DNA from: CAJQLB01 sp041392065
GTDB taxonomy: Bacteria > Bacteroidota > Bacteroidia > Flavobacteriales > Flavobacteriaceae
Length of the DNA: 64,000 nt
Reading direction: 5' to 3'
Assembly: GCA_041392065.1 (NCBI GenBank)
Contig: JAWKMU010000002.1
Span: 625,130 to 689,129, forward strand
Below are positions 43,616 through 51,799 of this stretch, piece by piece. A program made the translations under genes and the position numbers. The number at the start of each line of letters is the position of its first letter. The stretch's first letter is position 1. The notes beneath the pieces were generated by a model. It was not told the origin of the DNA and searched no databases. It worked only from the letters and a program-made list of their open reading frames with translations.

Positions 43616-45472
43616 TTAATTTTTAATTATACGATGAAAAGTAGTTTTCTCGTTAGAAACTATTTCAAGTAAATATAAACCTGAATTATATTTTGAAATG
43701 TTTAGCGATTCAACATTGCCTTCTTTTGCAAATATTTCCTTGCCATCCATACTATAAACTGTTAGTTTAGAAATAGGTAAAGTTGATTCAAAATTAATAA
43801 TTTCTTTGGTTGGATTAGGATATACTTTTATTCCACTTCTTGAAGCAAAATCTGCTATTGAAAGTTGATTGTTAACCTCCTGAATAGCTGCAAGAGCATC
43901 CAATTTTCCACTTCCCCAAGTTGTATTAGGTACAGTTCCTGTAAAACTATCTTCCCTCGCAGTTTGGCTCAGAATATCCTTAACCTCTTGGTTAGTCAAC
44001 GTTGGATCAAGTTCCAGCATCAAAGCGATAACACCACAGGCTAAAGGTGCAGCAGCACTTACAGCAGTTTGAATACCATAAAGACTATTACCACCTTGAA
44101 CCATGTTAAAGGCGAAGTTTGAGTACCAAGTATTAGGGCTGTAAGGAGCAAAAATAACCTCTCCAGGTGAAGCAAAATCTACACCTTGTCTTCCATCTTG
44201 TGTTGGACCTTCGCTGCTACCTACCCAAATTTCACCAGGATCACCTTCACCTGCAGGCCTACTCCTTGGAATTCCGTTAATATCAGTCCAAGTGTTATTT
44301 GAAACATAATCTGTTGGTACAATAACTTGCTGAGTTGATGCAAAATCATTTATACTAGTACCAGGAACTGCATAAGTTTGAAATCCATTGGCTGAATAAT
44401 GAGTTGCTGGGTTTAATGTTGCATGAAAGCTTCCATCAGTTATAGTTGCACCATTTAAAATCACTTTATATAATCCGTTACCTCCAAAGAAGTCGATAAA
44501 AATATTTCGTCTATTACTGGATGCTCCATAGAATTCTTGATTTGCACCTCTATGATAAAAGTTAAAAGTGCCAGGAAATTGATCTACTGCACCATTAGCA
44601 TTTGTTGGAGCAGCGTAAGGACCATATTGTGTGCCGCCAGGAACTTCAACAGTAACATCAAAACGATCATTTTCACTATACCATAACTCAAATCGAAGAT
44701 TGCCTGCAACTGTTTTATTAATTTCAAGTTCAATTGTTTCATTTTGGTTTACTGTACCTTGAGCATGATTATCACCTCCACCATCGTCACCAACACCACA
44801 AACTAAAATATGTCCTTGGTTAATAAAATCTTCCATAGCTTGACTTATGGTGCTTGTACCATCTGTTGGACCACCTATTGAACCTAAATTAATGAGCGTA
44901 ACGCTTGGATGACCTAATTCGGTTACCTTGTCATGTACAAATTCTAAAGCAACAGGAAGATAAGCAGGATTATAAAATCCGCTTTGCGCAGGTTCACTAC
45001 CAAAAGGAGGAAACGCATCAAGTGTAAATCTTACTGATATAATTTTGGCATCTACAGCAACGCCATGAAATTCTCCATTGGTTGTTCCAGCGCCATTTCC
45101 AGCTACAATTCCAGTGCAAGCTGTCCCATGTCCATGTCTGTCAGTTGTTAGTGGTGTTCCTCCAGCCATTAATGATGCATTGATATCTGCTTCAGTATAA
45201 ATGGTGCCAATTCCGTAAGGGTTGTTTGGATTGCTTGCTCCAGAAGAATCAATCATATCATAGATATAAGCAATTTTTGTAGTTCCGTCTGGATTTATAA
45301 AAGCAGGATGAGTATAGTCTATACCACGCTCGATACTTGCAAAGATGACACCATCGCCAGTTAGATTGAATTGGTTATAAACAGCTTCAATATTGGCTTC
45401 GGTAAATGCTGGATTGCCTTGAGTAAAGCCAAAAAGTGGAAGCAATAAAGCAAAGAGGGTAAAATTCTTCAT
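43616..45472 (-). CDS. T9SS-exported S8 subtilisin-like peptidase with Glu at the Asp position
   Basis: The 618-residue protein has a signal peptide (MKNFTLFALLLPLFGFTQG). The subtilase domain shows DRHGHGTACTG (catalytic His115) and QTAVSAAAPLACGV (catalytic Ser472, in the position of GTSMAAP). A type IX secretion C-terminal sorting domain (about 550-618) contains IKVYPNPTKEIINFES, NISKYNSGLYLLEI and RIIKN. The first catalytic strand reads VIFASIERGIDYTHPAF: the residue at the Asp position of VAVIDxGID is Glu48, a conservative but usually damaging change. It would be exported across the outer membrane. Activity is uncertain because of Glu48. Confidence 0.93.
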   Translation of the reverse strand: MKNFTLFALLLPLFGFTQGNPAFTEANIEAVYNQFNLTGDGVIFASIERGIDYTHPAFINPDGTTKIAYIYDMIDSSGASNPNNPYGIGTIYTEADINASLMAGGTPLTTDRHGHGTACTGIVAGNGAGTTNGEFHGVAVDAKIISVRFTLDAFPPFGSEPAQSGFYNPAYLPVALEFVHDKVTELGHPSVTLINLGSIGGPTDGTSTISQAMEDFINQGHILVCGVGDDGGGDNHAQGTVNQNETIELEINKTVAGNLRFELWYSENDRFDVTVEVPGGTQYGPYAAPTNANGAVDQFPGTFNFYHRGANQEFYGASSNRRNIFIDFFGGNGLYKVILNGATITDGSFHATLNPATHYSANGFQTYAVPGTSINDFASTQQVIVPTDYVSNNTWTDINGIPRSRPAGEGDPGEIWVGSSEGPTQDGRQGVDFASPGEVIFAPYSPNTWYSNFAFNMVQGGNSLYGIQTAVSAAAPLACGVIALMLELDPTLTNQEVKDILSQTAREDSFTGTVPNTTWGSGKLDALAAIQEVNNQLSIADFASRSGIKVYPNPTKEIINFESTLPISKLTVYSMDGKEIFAKEGNVESLNISKYNSGLYLLEIVSNEKTTFHRIIKN

Positions 45473-45562
45473 GATTGATATTTTTTAGTTCAATATCATA
45501 TCGAAGATTTAATAAAATGTCATCATTTATTTTATTAAAAAAAACAACATAAGCCTACTAAT

Positions 45563-46018
45563 TTATTTAACCCTAACACTCTTAGGAACAAGCTTTGTAT
45601 AATCACCATGATTTCTAATCACATCTCTCACTATCGATGATGAAATGTATGAGGTTTTTGCTGAGGTTAATAAAAAGACAGTTTCAATAGGAGCCAAATC
45701 TCTATTGGTGTGAGCTATCGCTTTTTCAAATTCAAAATCTGCTGGATTACGTAAGCCTCTTAGAATGAATTTTACGTTTATTTTTTTGCAGAAATCAACC
45801 GTTAAGCCTTCATAAGTCATCACTTTAATTTTAGGCTCATCTGCAAAAGTATCTTCAATAAATTTTTTACGCTCTTCAAGAGAAAACATATATTTCTTAT
45901 CAGCATTTATGCCAATAGCTACAATAACTTCATCGAAAAGAGTAATTCCTCTTTTTATAATATCGTAATGTCCTAAAGTAATTGGATCAAAAGATCCAGG
46001 AAAAATAGCTCGTTTCAT
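45563..46018 (-). CDS. coaD: pantetheine-phosphate adenylyltransferase
   Basis: This is the fourth step of coenzyme A synthesis, joining AMP from ATP to 4'-phosphopantetheine. The ATG at 46018 gives 151 residues starting MKRAIFPGSFDPITLGHYDII, the nucleotidyltransferase TxGH-type motif at its usual place. Also visible are FILRGLRNPADFEFEKAIAHTNR (the RGLR/F-E segment) and TSYISSSIVRDV near the end (ISSS motif). A longer frame to 46096 runs through a palindromic repeat and is rejected. It follows ddl by 116 bases on the same strand, possibly in one transcript. Confidence 0.96.
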   Translation of the reverse strand: MKRAIFPGSFDPITLGHYDIIKRGITLFDEVIVAIGINADKKYMFSLEERKKFIEDTFADEPKIKVMTYEGLTVDFCKKINVKFILRGLRNPADFEFEKAIAHTNRDLAPIETVFLLTSAKTSYISSSIVRDVIRNHGDYTKLVPKSVRVK

Positions 46019-46030
46019 TGATATTTTTTT

Positions 46031-46053
46031 GTCATTTCTGCAAAAGCAGGAAT
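46031..46053. repeat. dispersed palindromic repeat, type TTCCTGC, imperfect copy
   Basis: The sequence TTTCTGC-AAAA-GCAGGAA (within 46036-46052), flanked by GTCA and TCT, is an imperfect member of the palindrome found again at 47127-47144. It lies in the ddl to coaD gap. Confidence 0.7.
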
Positions 46054-46083
46054 CTATCTGTAAATAATTTATGTGTTTAAGTG

Positions 46084-46107
46084 GATTCCGCATCAAGTGC
46101 GGAATGA
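46084..46107. repeat. dispersed palindromic repeat, type ATTCCGCA
   Basis: ATTCCGCA (46085-46092) and TGCGGAAT (46098-46105) pair perfectly around TCAAG and end in GAC. Together with the copy at 46031 it forms a larger nested inverted repeat: the outer ends GTCATT and AATGAC mirror each other. Confidence 0.75.
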
Positions 46108-46134
46108 CAAATACAGGTTAAATTTAATTAAATA

Positions 46135-47121
46135 TTATGATTTGTCATTAATAAGAGCTTCTTCAATTGCATTCCCAAACAATTCTTGCAAAGAGATTCC
46201 AACAGCAGCCGCTTGTTGAGGTAAAATACTAGCTTTAGTAAAACCAGGTACTGTATTCACTTCTAGTAAATGTGGTTCGCCATCTTTAAAAATATACTCA
46301 CTTCTTGAAAAGCCTTTCATTTTTAAAATTTCATAAACCTGCTTAGCAACCTTATTTACTTTATTTTCTTGCTCTTTTGTGAGTCGTGCTGGAGTGATTT
46401 CTTGGGATTCTCCAAGGTATTTTGCTTTGTAATCGAAAAAATCGTTATCGCTTACAATTTCTGTAATAGGTAGGACTATCACTTCTCCTTTATAGGTAAT
46501 AACTCCAACAGATACTTCAGTGCCATCCAGAAATGACTCTATGATAATTTCATCATCCTCAGCAAAAGCTACATCAATAGCATTTTGTAGCTCCTCTTTT
46601 TTATACACTTTAGTAATGCCAAAACTGCTTCCCGCTTTATTAGCTTTCACAAAACATGGTAAGCCAACTTTTTTAATAATAGCATCTTCATTAATGCTGT
46701 CTCCAAGATTTACATAATATGATTCAGCAGTTTTAATTCCGTAAGGTTTTAAAACACTTAAACAATCACGTTTGTTAAAGGTTAAAGCAGCCTGATACAT
46801 GCCACAACTGGTTTGAGGTATGCTGAGCAACTTAAAATAGGCTTGCATAAAACCATCTTCACCAGGAGAACCATGAATGGCATTGAAGACACAATCAAAT
46901 GTTGTCTTTTTGCCATTAATAGTTACTGAAAAGTCATTTTTATCAATAAAAAATTCTTTGTCTTCATCATTAACATAAACCCATTTATCTTTAAAAATGT
47001 GCACTCGATAAAGGTTATATAATTCACGATTCAAGGTTTCGTAAACAACATTTCCACTTTTTAATGAGATTTCGTATTCACTTGAGTAACCTCCCATAAT
47101 GATGGCAATATTTTTTTTCAT
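46135..47121 (-). CDS. ddl: D-alanine--D-alanine ligase
   Basis: This ATP-grasp enzyme of peptidoglycan synthesis makes D-Ala-D-Ala in the cytosol. The 328 residues show IAIIMGGYSSEYEISLKSG (N-terminal substrate loop), FNAIHGSPGEDGFMQAYFKLL, the ATP site GLPCFVKANKAGSSFGITKV and EIIIESFLDGTEVSVGV, and the magnesium site EVNTVPGFTKASILPQQ. Length is normal. It precedes coaD on the same strand. Palindromic repeats sit on both sides of the gene, in its leader and after its stop, which is unusual. Confidence 0.96.
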   Translation of the reverse strand: MKKNIAIIMGGYSSEYEISLKSGNVVYETLNRELYNLYRVHIFKDKWVYVNDEDKEFFIDKNDFSVTINGKKTTFDCVFNAIHGSPGEDGFMQAYFKLLSIPQTSCGMYQAALTFNKRDCLSVLKPYGIKTAESYYVNLGDSINEDAIIKKVGLPCFVKANKAGSSFGITKVYKKEELQNAIDVAFAEDDEIIIESFLDGTEVSVGVITYKGEVIVLPITEIVSDNDFFDYKAKYLGESQEITPARLTKEQENKVNKVAKQVYEILKMKGFSRSEYIFKDGEPHLLEVNTVPGFTKASILPQQAAAVGISLQELFGNAIEEALINDKS

Positions 47122-47124
47122 AAT

Positions 47125-47147
47125 ATTTCCTGCGAAAGCAGGAATCT
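47125..47147. repeat. dispersed palindromic repeat in the ddl leader
   Basis: TTCCTGC (47127-47133), GAAA, GCAGGAA (47138-47144) is a perfect 7-bp palindrome immediately before the ddl ATG, that is, in its 5' leader. It is the same family as 46031-46053. Confidence 0.75.
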
Positions 47148-47211
47148 CTTTAAATTAGTAATAACTGAAAAATCCTAAACCAATAATAAAACGTAATTAT
47201 TGTTAGTTATT

Positions 47212-47219
47212 CAAAAATA
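47212..47219 (-). promoter_or_regulatory. -7 box for ddl
   Basis: On the minus strand this reads TATTTTTG, an exact TAnnTTTG, 90 bases upstream of the ddl ATG. No well-spaced TTG is visible. Initiation here would put the palindromic repeat in the mRNA leader. Confidence 0.4.
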
Positions 47220-47313
47220 TCAATATTAATTTATAAACCGAAAACCTTTTGAGTTTTATATAACGTATATTGACTAATGCTAATTGAATTTTATTTTAAA
47301 ACATAAAATTGAT

Positions 47314-47321
47314 TAGTTTTG
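47314..47321 (+). promoter_or_regulatory. -7 box for the PASTA-rluD pair
   Basis: TAGTTTTG is an exact TAnnTTTG lying 16 bases before the PASTA gene ATG at 47338. The nearest TTG (47284-47286) is 27 bases upstream, too far for a firm -33 call. Confidence 0.4.
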
Positions 47322-47337
47322 CAAATATTTACAATCT

Positions 47338-47901
47338 ATGAGTATCATTCAGTTCTTAAAGAGTAAAGTATTTTTAAAACAAATAGGTTTGGCATTGCTT
47401 GCCATAATTGTACTTTGTTTTTTAATGCTTCAATGGTTAAAAATTACTACAAATCATGGCGAATTTGTTGAAGTTCCTGAGCTTACAGGCAAATCGCTAG
47501 AAGTTGTTGAAATGGAAATTGAGGACAAAGATTTACAAATGGTTGTGCAAGATTCTGCCAATTACAATCCAGATTATCCTAAGTATGCAGTAATAGAGCA
47601 GACACCAAAAGCAGGTGCTTTAGTAAAAGAAAATAGAAAGATTTATCTTATTTTAAATCCTTCAGGATACCGAAAAATAGGAGTTCCAAATGTTATTCGT
47701 CGTACGTTTAGACAAGCAAAACCTACACTTGAAGCCTTAGGTTTTCAATTAGGAAACATAAGTTATGCTGATGATATTGGAAAAGACGAAGTGCTTTCAA
47801 TTAAGTACAAAGGCGAAACCATAACACCTGGAACTTTACTTGAAAAAACTTCTAAAATTGATCTTGTTTTAGGGAATGGCAATAGATCTCAAATTCCTTA
47901 A
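47338..47901 (+). CDS. PASTA domain-containing membrane protein
   Basis: The 187-residue protein has one transmembrane helix (about 15-36), then periplasmic PASTA repeats: one at about 42-110 (EFVEVPELTGKSLEVVEMEIEDKDLQMVV...EQTPKAGALVKENRKIYLILN) and one at about 115-180 (RKIGVPNVIRRTFRQAKPTLEALGFQLG). PASTA domains bind peptidoglycan fragments and beta-lactams. In Bacteroidota such proteins are small and lack a kinase domain. The next gene, rluD-like, starts one base after its stop. Confidence 0.88.
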   Translation: MSIIQFLKSKVFLKQIGLALLAIIVLCFLMLQWLKITTNHGEFVEVPELTGKSLEVVEMEIEDKDLQMVVQDSANYNPDYPKYAVIEQTPKAGALVKENRKIYLILNPSGYRKIGVPNVIRRTFRQAKPTLEALGFQLGNISYADDIGKDEVLSIKYKGETITPGTLLEKTSKIDLVLGNGNRSQIP

Positions 47902-47902
47902 G

Positions 47903-48934
47903 ATGGAGGAAGAATTTCAGGAGGACGATAACAATCTTTACGAACACTATTCTTTTGTGGCTGAAAAAGGACAACAGCCTTTACGCATTGATAAGTATTT
48001 GATGAATTTTATTGAAAATGCTACACGAAATAAAATTCAGGCAGCAGCAAAAGAAGGCAGTATTTATGTAAATGGCGAACCTGTAAAATCAAATTACAAG
48101 GTTAAACCTTTTGATGAAATTAAGGTCTTGTTTACACATCCACCTCACGAGTATTTGTTGGTTCCAGAAGACATTCCTTTAGATGTGGTGTATGAAGATG
48201 ACGATGTTTTAGTGGTTAACAAACCAGCAGGAATGGTAGTGCATCCAGGACATGGCAATTATTCAAGAACTTTAATTAATGCCCTAACTTTTCACTTTGA
48301 TAATTTACCAAACAATTCTAGCGAACGGCCAGGTTTAGTGCATCGTATTGATAAAGACACAAGTGGTTTATTAGTTGTTGCCAAGACTGAAGAAGCTATG
48401 GCACATTTATCAAATCAGTTTGCTGAAAAAACAAGTGAACGTGAATATGTTGCATTGGTTTGGGGAAATATTGAGGAAGATGAAGGTACAATTGAAGGAA
48501 ACATTGGAAGGCACCCTAAAAACAGATTACAAAACACTGTTTTTCTTGGAGATGAAGCAGATAAAGGCAAACCTGCTGTAACACATTATAAGGTATTAGA
48601 GCGTTTAGGTTACGTTACATTAGTGTCATGTAAATTGGAAACTGGCAGAACACACCAAATACGTGTACATATGAAACATATTGGACATACGTTGTTTAAT
48701 GACGAACGTTATGGAGGCGAACTCATTTTAAAAGGTACAACTTTTACCAAATACAAACAGTTTGTTGAAAATTGCTTCAAGGTGTTACCACGACAAGCTT
48801 TACATGCTAAAACTTTAGGTTTTGTACATCCAAAAACTGGAGAATTTTTACGTTTTACTTCTGAAATTCCTGAAGATATGCAACAGTGTATAGAGAAGTG
48901 GAGAAACTATGCGAAGCATCAGGATTTAGAATAA
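47903..48934 (+). CDS. rluD: RluA-family 23S rRNA pseudouridine synthase (RluD-like)
   Basis: The ATG at 47903 directly after the PASTA stop is preferred over an in-frame ATG 27 bases earlier inside the PASTA gene. The 343 residues comprise an N-terminal S4 domain (about 25-85: LRIDKYLMNFIENATRNKIQAAAKEGSIYVNGEPV), the pseudouridine synthase domain with catalytic Asp in the GLVHRIDKDTSGLLVVAKT motif, and CKLETGRTHQIRVHMKHIGHTLFND. RluD modifies positions 1911, 1915 and 1917 of 23S rRNA in E. coli; the close relatives RluA and RluC cannot be fully excluded. Confidence 0.9.
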   Translation: MEEEFQEDDNNLYEHYSFVAEKGQQPLRIDKYLMNFIENATRNKIQAAAKEGSIYVNGEPVKSNYKVKPFDEIKVLFTHPPHEYLLVPEDIPLDVVYEDDDVLVVNKPAGMVVHPGHGNYSRTLINALTFHFDNLPNNSSERPGLVHRIDKDTSGLLVVAKTEEAMAHLSNQFAEKTSEREYVALVWGNIEEDEGTIEGNIGRHPKNRLQNTVFLGDEADKGKPAVTHYKVLERLGYVTLVSCKLETGRTHQIRVHMKHIGHTLFNDERYGGELILKGTTFTKYKQFVENCFKVLPRQALHAKTLGFVHPKTGEFLRFTSEIPEDMQQCIEKWRNYAKHQDLE

Positions 48935-48974
48935 ATTTTTTTGATACATCAATAAAAAAGAACGAAACTTGAAG

Positions 48975-49005
48975 TTGATTTTTTTCGTAGGTAATTGTAA
49001 CTTTG
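48975..49005 (+). promoter_or_regulatory. promoter of yaaA and the UDG-like gene
   Basis: TTG (48975-48977) and TAACTTTG (48998-49005) are separated by 20 bases and match both flavobacterial boxes exactly. The ATG at 49025 follows 19 bases later, giving a short leader. Confidence 0.65.
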
Positions 49006-49024
49006 AAACAAAGCAATAAATTCT

Positions 49025-49783
49025 ATGAAACTTGTACTCTCACCAGCCAAATCGCTCAATTTTGAAAGTAAATTACCAACCACAAAAACATCTGAATCTT
49101 GTTTTTTAAAAGAGTCTGAACGCCTAAATAAATTGCTCAAAAAGAAATCTGCAAAAAGCTTATCTAAGCTTATGAGTATTTCATCAGCTTTGGGTGAACT
49201 TAATTACGAGCGTAATCAAGAGTGGCACTTACCATTTACAAAAGATAATGCTAGACAAGCCATTTATGCTTTTAGTGGAGATGTTTACAGAGGTTTGGAT
49301 GCTTATACTATTCCTAAGGATAAAATTGATAAAGTACAAAATACAATTAGGATTATTTCTGGTTTATATGGTGTTTTAAAACCTCTGGATTTAATACAGC
49401 CATATCGTTTAGAAATGGGAACTAAATTTCCTGTTGGTAAAAACAAAAATTTGTATGAATTCTGGAAGCAAAAAATTACGCAAACCTTAAACGATGAGCT
49501 TGAAGATGATGAGTTGTTTTTAAATTTAGCTAGTAACGAGTATTTTAAGGCTATTGATGTAAAAGCTTTAAAGGTTCCTGTTGTAACTGCAACATTTAAA
49601 GACTTTAAAAATGGTGAATACAAAACCATTATGACCTTTGCTAAATTAGCAAGAGGTTATATGACACGTTATATTATAGATAACAACGCAAACACTATAG
49701 AAGATATAAAAGGCTTTAATTATGAAGGTTATGGTTATAGTGAAGCTATGTCTTCTGCAAACGAATTAGTGTTTATTAGATAG
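49025..49783 (+). CDS. yaaA: peroxide stress protein YaaA
   Basis: The 252-residue UPF0246/DUF328 protein shows MKLVLSPAKSLNFES at the start, then AIYAFSGDVYRGLDAYTI, RIISGLYGVLKPLDLIQPYRLEMGT and GYMTRYIIDNNANTIEDIKGFNYEGYGYSE, all family signatures. E. coli YaaA is needed when peroxide rises; it lowers free iron and so protects DNA, and related folds bind DNA. Length is typical. It has its own strong promoter, and its stop is followed with no gap by a uracil-DNA glycosylase-like gene. Confidence 0.95.
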   Translation: MKLVLSPAKSLNFESKLPTTKTSESCFLKESERLNKLLKKKSAKSLSKLMSISSALGELNYERNQEWHLPFTKDNARQAIYAFSGDVYRGLDAYTIPKDKIDKVQNTIRIISGLYGVLKPLDLIQPYRLEMGTKFPVGKNKNLYEFWKQKITQTLNDELEDDELFLNLASNEYFKAIDVKALKVPVVTATFKDFKNGEYKTIMTFAKLARGYMTRYIIDNNANTIEDIKGFNYEGYGYSEAMSSANELVFIR

Positions 49784-50437
49784 ATGTTTTTTCATCAACA
49801 TCCTTACCAACCATTCATACAAAAAGACACGACGAAACTTATTGTTGGTACCTTACCACCACCACGTTTTTCAACTGGTGAACTTTTAGAAAAGGATGTC
49901 GATTTTTGTTATGGCAGCTACTACAATTCTCTTTGGTTGTTTATAGATAAAATTCATAATCTAGGATTGCGATATGATAATTCACAAGAAGCTATTGAAG
50001 AACGAAAAAAATTTCTAATAAAACATAAAATAGGTGTTTGTGACATTGTTGAAAGTGCAGAACGCAAAAAAATTGATGCCTCAGATTTAGGGATGCAAAA
50101 CATTATTTTGAGAGATGTTATAGATTATTTAAAGCAGTATCCAAGTATTAAAACGTTATTGTTCACTGGTGGAAATAGTAAAAATGGACCTGAATATTTT
50201 TTCAGAAAGCATATTAAAGATTACGATATTAAACTAAAATTAGTTTCAAACCAAATTCCCAGAATTCACGAATTCTATATTGGTAAACGAAAAATAAAAA
50301 CAGTTTCGTTAACATCTGGTTCTGGAGCTGCTAATATTTCCATTAGCAAAATACCATTATATAAACAGCTAAAAGCCAAAAACCCAAATTTTAATACTTT
50401 CGATTTTAGAGTAATGCAGTATAGCGAATACTTTTAG
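49784..50437 (+). CDS. uracil-DNA glycosylase-family-like protein
   Basis: The 217-residue cytosolic protein starts on the base following the yaaA stop. The segment KLIVGTLPPPRFSTGELLEKDVDFCYGSYYNSLW resembles the UDG-superfamily active loop (GxxPPP, then FYG or FCYG), and RKKIDASDLGMQNI resembles the later conserved part. A core Rossmann-like fold is implied by alternating strands and helices. The typical HPSPL motif seems replaced by LTSGSGAANI. It may remove damaged bases, or be a UDG-fold relative of unknown activity. The pairing with YaaA supports a DNA damage role. Confidence 0.7.
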   Translation: MFFHQHPYQPFIQKDTTKLIVGTLPPPRFSTGELLEKDVDFCYGSYYNSLWLFIDKIHNLGLRYDNSQEAIEERKKFLIKHKIGVCDIVESAERKKIDASDLGMQNIILRDVIDYLKQYPSIKTLLFTGGNSKNGPEYFFRKHIKDYDIKLKLVSNQIPRIHEFYIGKRKIKTVSLTSGSGAANISISKIPLYKQLKAKNPNFNTFDFRVMQYSEYF

Positions 50438-50790
50438 TATTCTTTAGTCCAAACAGCATAAATAATATACAGTAAACCAGGAATTGCAAATGCACTTATT
50501 AGTAAACTCGAAGCTAAATCTGGTCTGATAATATGCAGGATGATCATACCACCAACTGTAATGAGACCACCAATGCCCTTCCATCTAAATGCAATTAGCA
50601 AGCCAATAATAGTACTTACTGGGAACAAGAGTAAAGCTATAGCATCTGATGTTTTTATCATTAGTGTTTTAGAATCTGTACTAAGCAATTCACCAATAGT
50701 CATAAACAACAAAAAGGCAATAGTAACAGAGCCAAGAAGTCTGGCTATCCATAAAATTATTGTTAAACCTTTTCGTTTTTGTAAGACCAT
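50434..50790 (-). CDS. small four-helix membrane protein of unknown function
   Basis: The 118-residue protein has four hydrophobic helices (about 8-29, 47-65, 70-85 and 92-112) and a short basic N-terminus MVLQKRKGL. No catalytic or transport motif is visible, and I do not recognise a characterised family. It converges with the UDG-like gene with a 4-base overlap of stop regions, and the next minus-strand gene starts 91 bases upstream of it. Confidence 0.7.
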   Translation of the reverse strand: MVLQKRKGLTIILWIARLLGSVTIAFLLFMTIGELLSTDSKTLMIKTSDAIALLLFPVSTIIGLLIAFRWKGIGGLITVGGMIILHIIRPDLASSLLISAFAIPGLLYIIYAVWTKEY

Positions 50791-50881
50791 ATCTTATTAA
50801 AGAAAATGAATGGTTATTATTGCTAAGATAACTATAAAAGCAATGGTATGAACATTAACTCTTATTGAGAGGATTTTAGAG

Positions 50882-51796
50882 CTAGTTTTTATTATACTCT
50901 AATATTTCTTTTGGAAGCTGTTTGCCTTTGTTTTTAGCTAAATATCTTCGTAAAACTCCGCCTTTTATATGGTTAATGTCAAACTCAATAAAAAAGGCAT
51001 CAGGATCTACTTTGTCAATAACACGATGCATTTTCCTGATGTCAATTCGATTAATCACTGAATGAATAATGTTAAAATCATACACTTCTCCATTACTTCC
51101 ATAACCTTTTTCACCTTTGTAAATGGTCATTCCAGCACCAAGTTCATTAATTATAGCAGACTTTATTTCGTTGTGTTTTTTTGAAACTATCATGACACCA
51201 ATAAAATCTTCAAATCCTTCAATAAGTAAATCAATAACTTTAGCTGTGACAATATAAGTGAGAATGGAGTACATGGCAATTTCAACGGAAAGCACAAAGG
51301 CTGTAATGCTAAACAAAACTATATTAAAGTATAGTATGATTTGCCCAATGCTAAAACCAAATCTGTCATTTAAAAACACGCCTAATATTTCTGAACCATC
51401 AAGTACAGCGCCATTTTTTACAGTTAGTCCAATTCCAGAGCCTACAAACAATCCACCAAAAATGGAGATAAGTAGTTTGTCTTCTGTAATGGTATTAAAT
51501 TCAACATAATGAATTACTAATGCTAATCCAATAATGCTAAATACAGATTTTATTAAGATACGTTTTGATAAGCTAAAGTAGGCCAATATTAGAAAAGGAA
51601 TATTGATTAACACTAAAAGTGTAGATACACTAGTGTCCTTAAATTGTGAGTTTAAAAGAATTGCAGTTCCAGTGACACCTCCATCTAAAAAATCGTTAGG
51701 CAATAAGAAGGCTTTTAAACCAATACTTGCTAATAATATTCCTAGTGCAATTTGAAAATATTCTGAAATGTAGGTGTAAACTAATTTTTTTCTCAT
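50882..51796 (-). CDS. YitT-family membrane protein (DUF161/DUF2179)
   Basis: The 304-residue protein has five or six transmembrane helices in its first 200 residues. The DUF161 signature is KAFLLPNDFLDGGVTGTAILLNSQF (Gly-rich turn) and GGLFVGSGIGLTVKNGAVLDGSEILG. A cytosolic C-terminal DUF2179 domain follows at about 220-295 (GAGMTIYKGEKGYGSNGEVYDFNIIHSVINRIDIRKMHRVIDKVDPDAFF). YitT proteins are probably transporters; no substrate is known. Its start lies 3 bases after the DUF3472 gene's stop, so both share one mRNA. Confidence 0.9.
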   Translation of the reverse strand: MRKKLVYTYISEYFQIALGILLASIGLKAFLLPNDFLDGGVTGTAILLNSQFKDTSVSTLLVLINIPFLILAYFSLSKRILIKSVFSIIGLALVIHYVEFNTITEDKLLISIFGGLFVGSGIGLTVKNGAVLDGSEILGVFLNDRFGFSIGQIILYFNIVLFSITAFVLSVEIAMYSILTYIVTAKVIDLLIEGFEDFIGVMIVSKKHNEIKSAIINELGAGMTIYKGEKGYGSNGEVYDFNIIHSVINRIDIRKMHRVIDKVDPDAFFIEFDINHIKGGVLRRYLAKNKGKQLPKEILEYNKN

Positions 51797-51799
51797 GCT

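Noticed and set aside
46019..46096. N-terminal extension of coaD to 46096 (26 extra residues)
   Set aside because: The extra codons lie in a palindromic repeat and are not like coaD; the canonical N-terminus MKRAIFPGSFDP begins at 46018.
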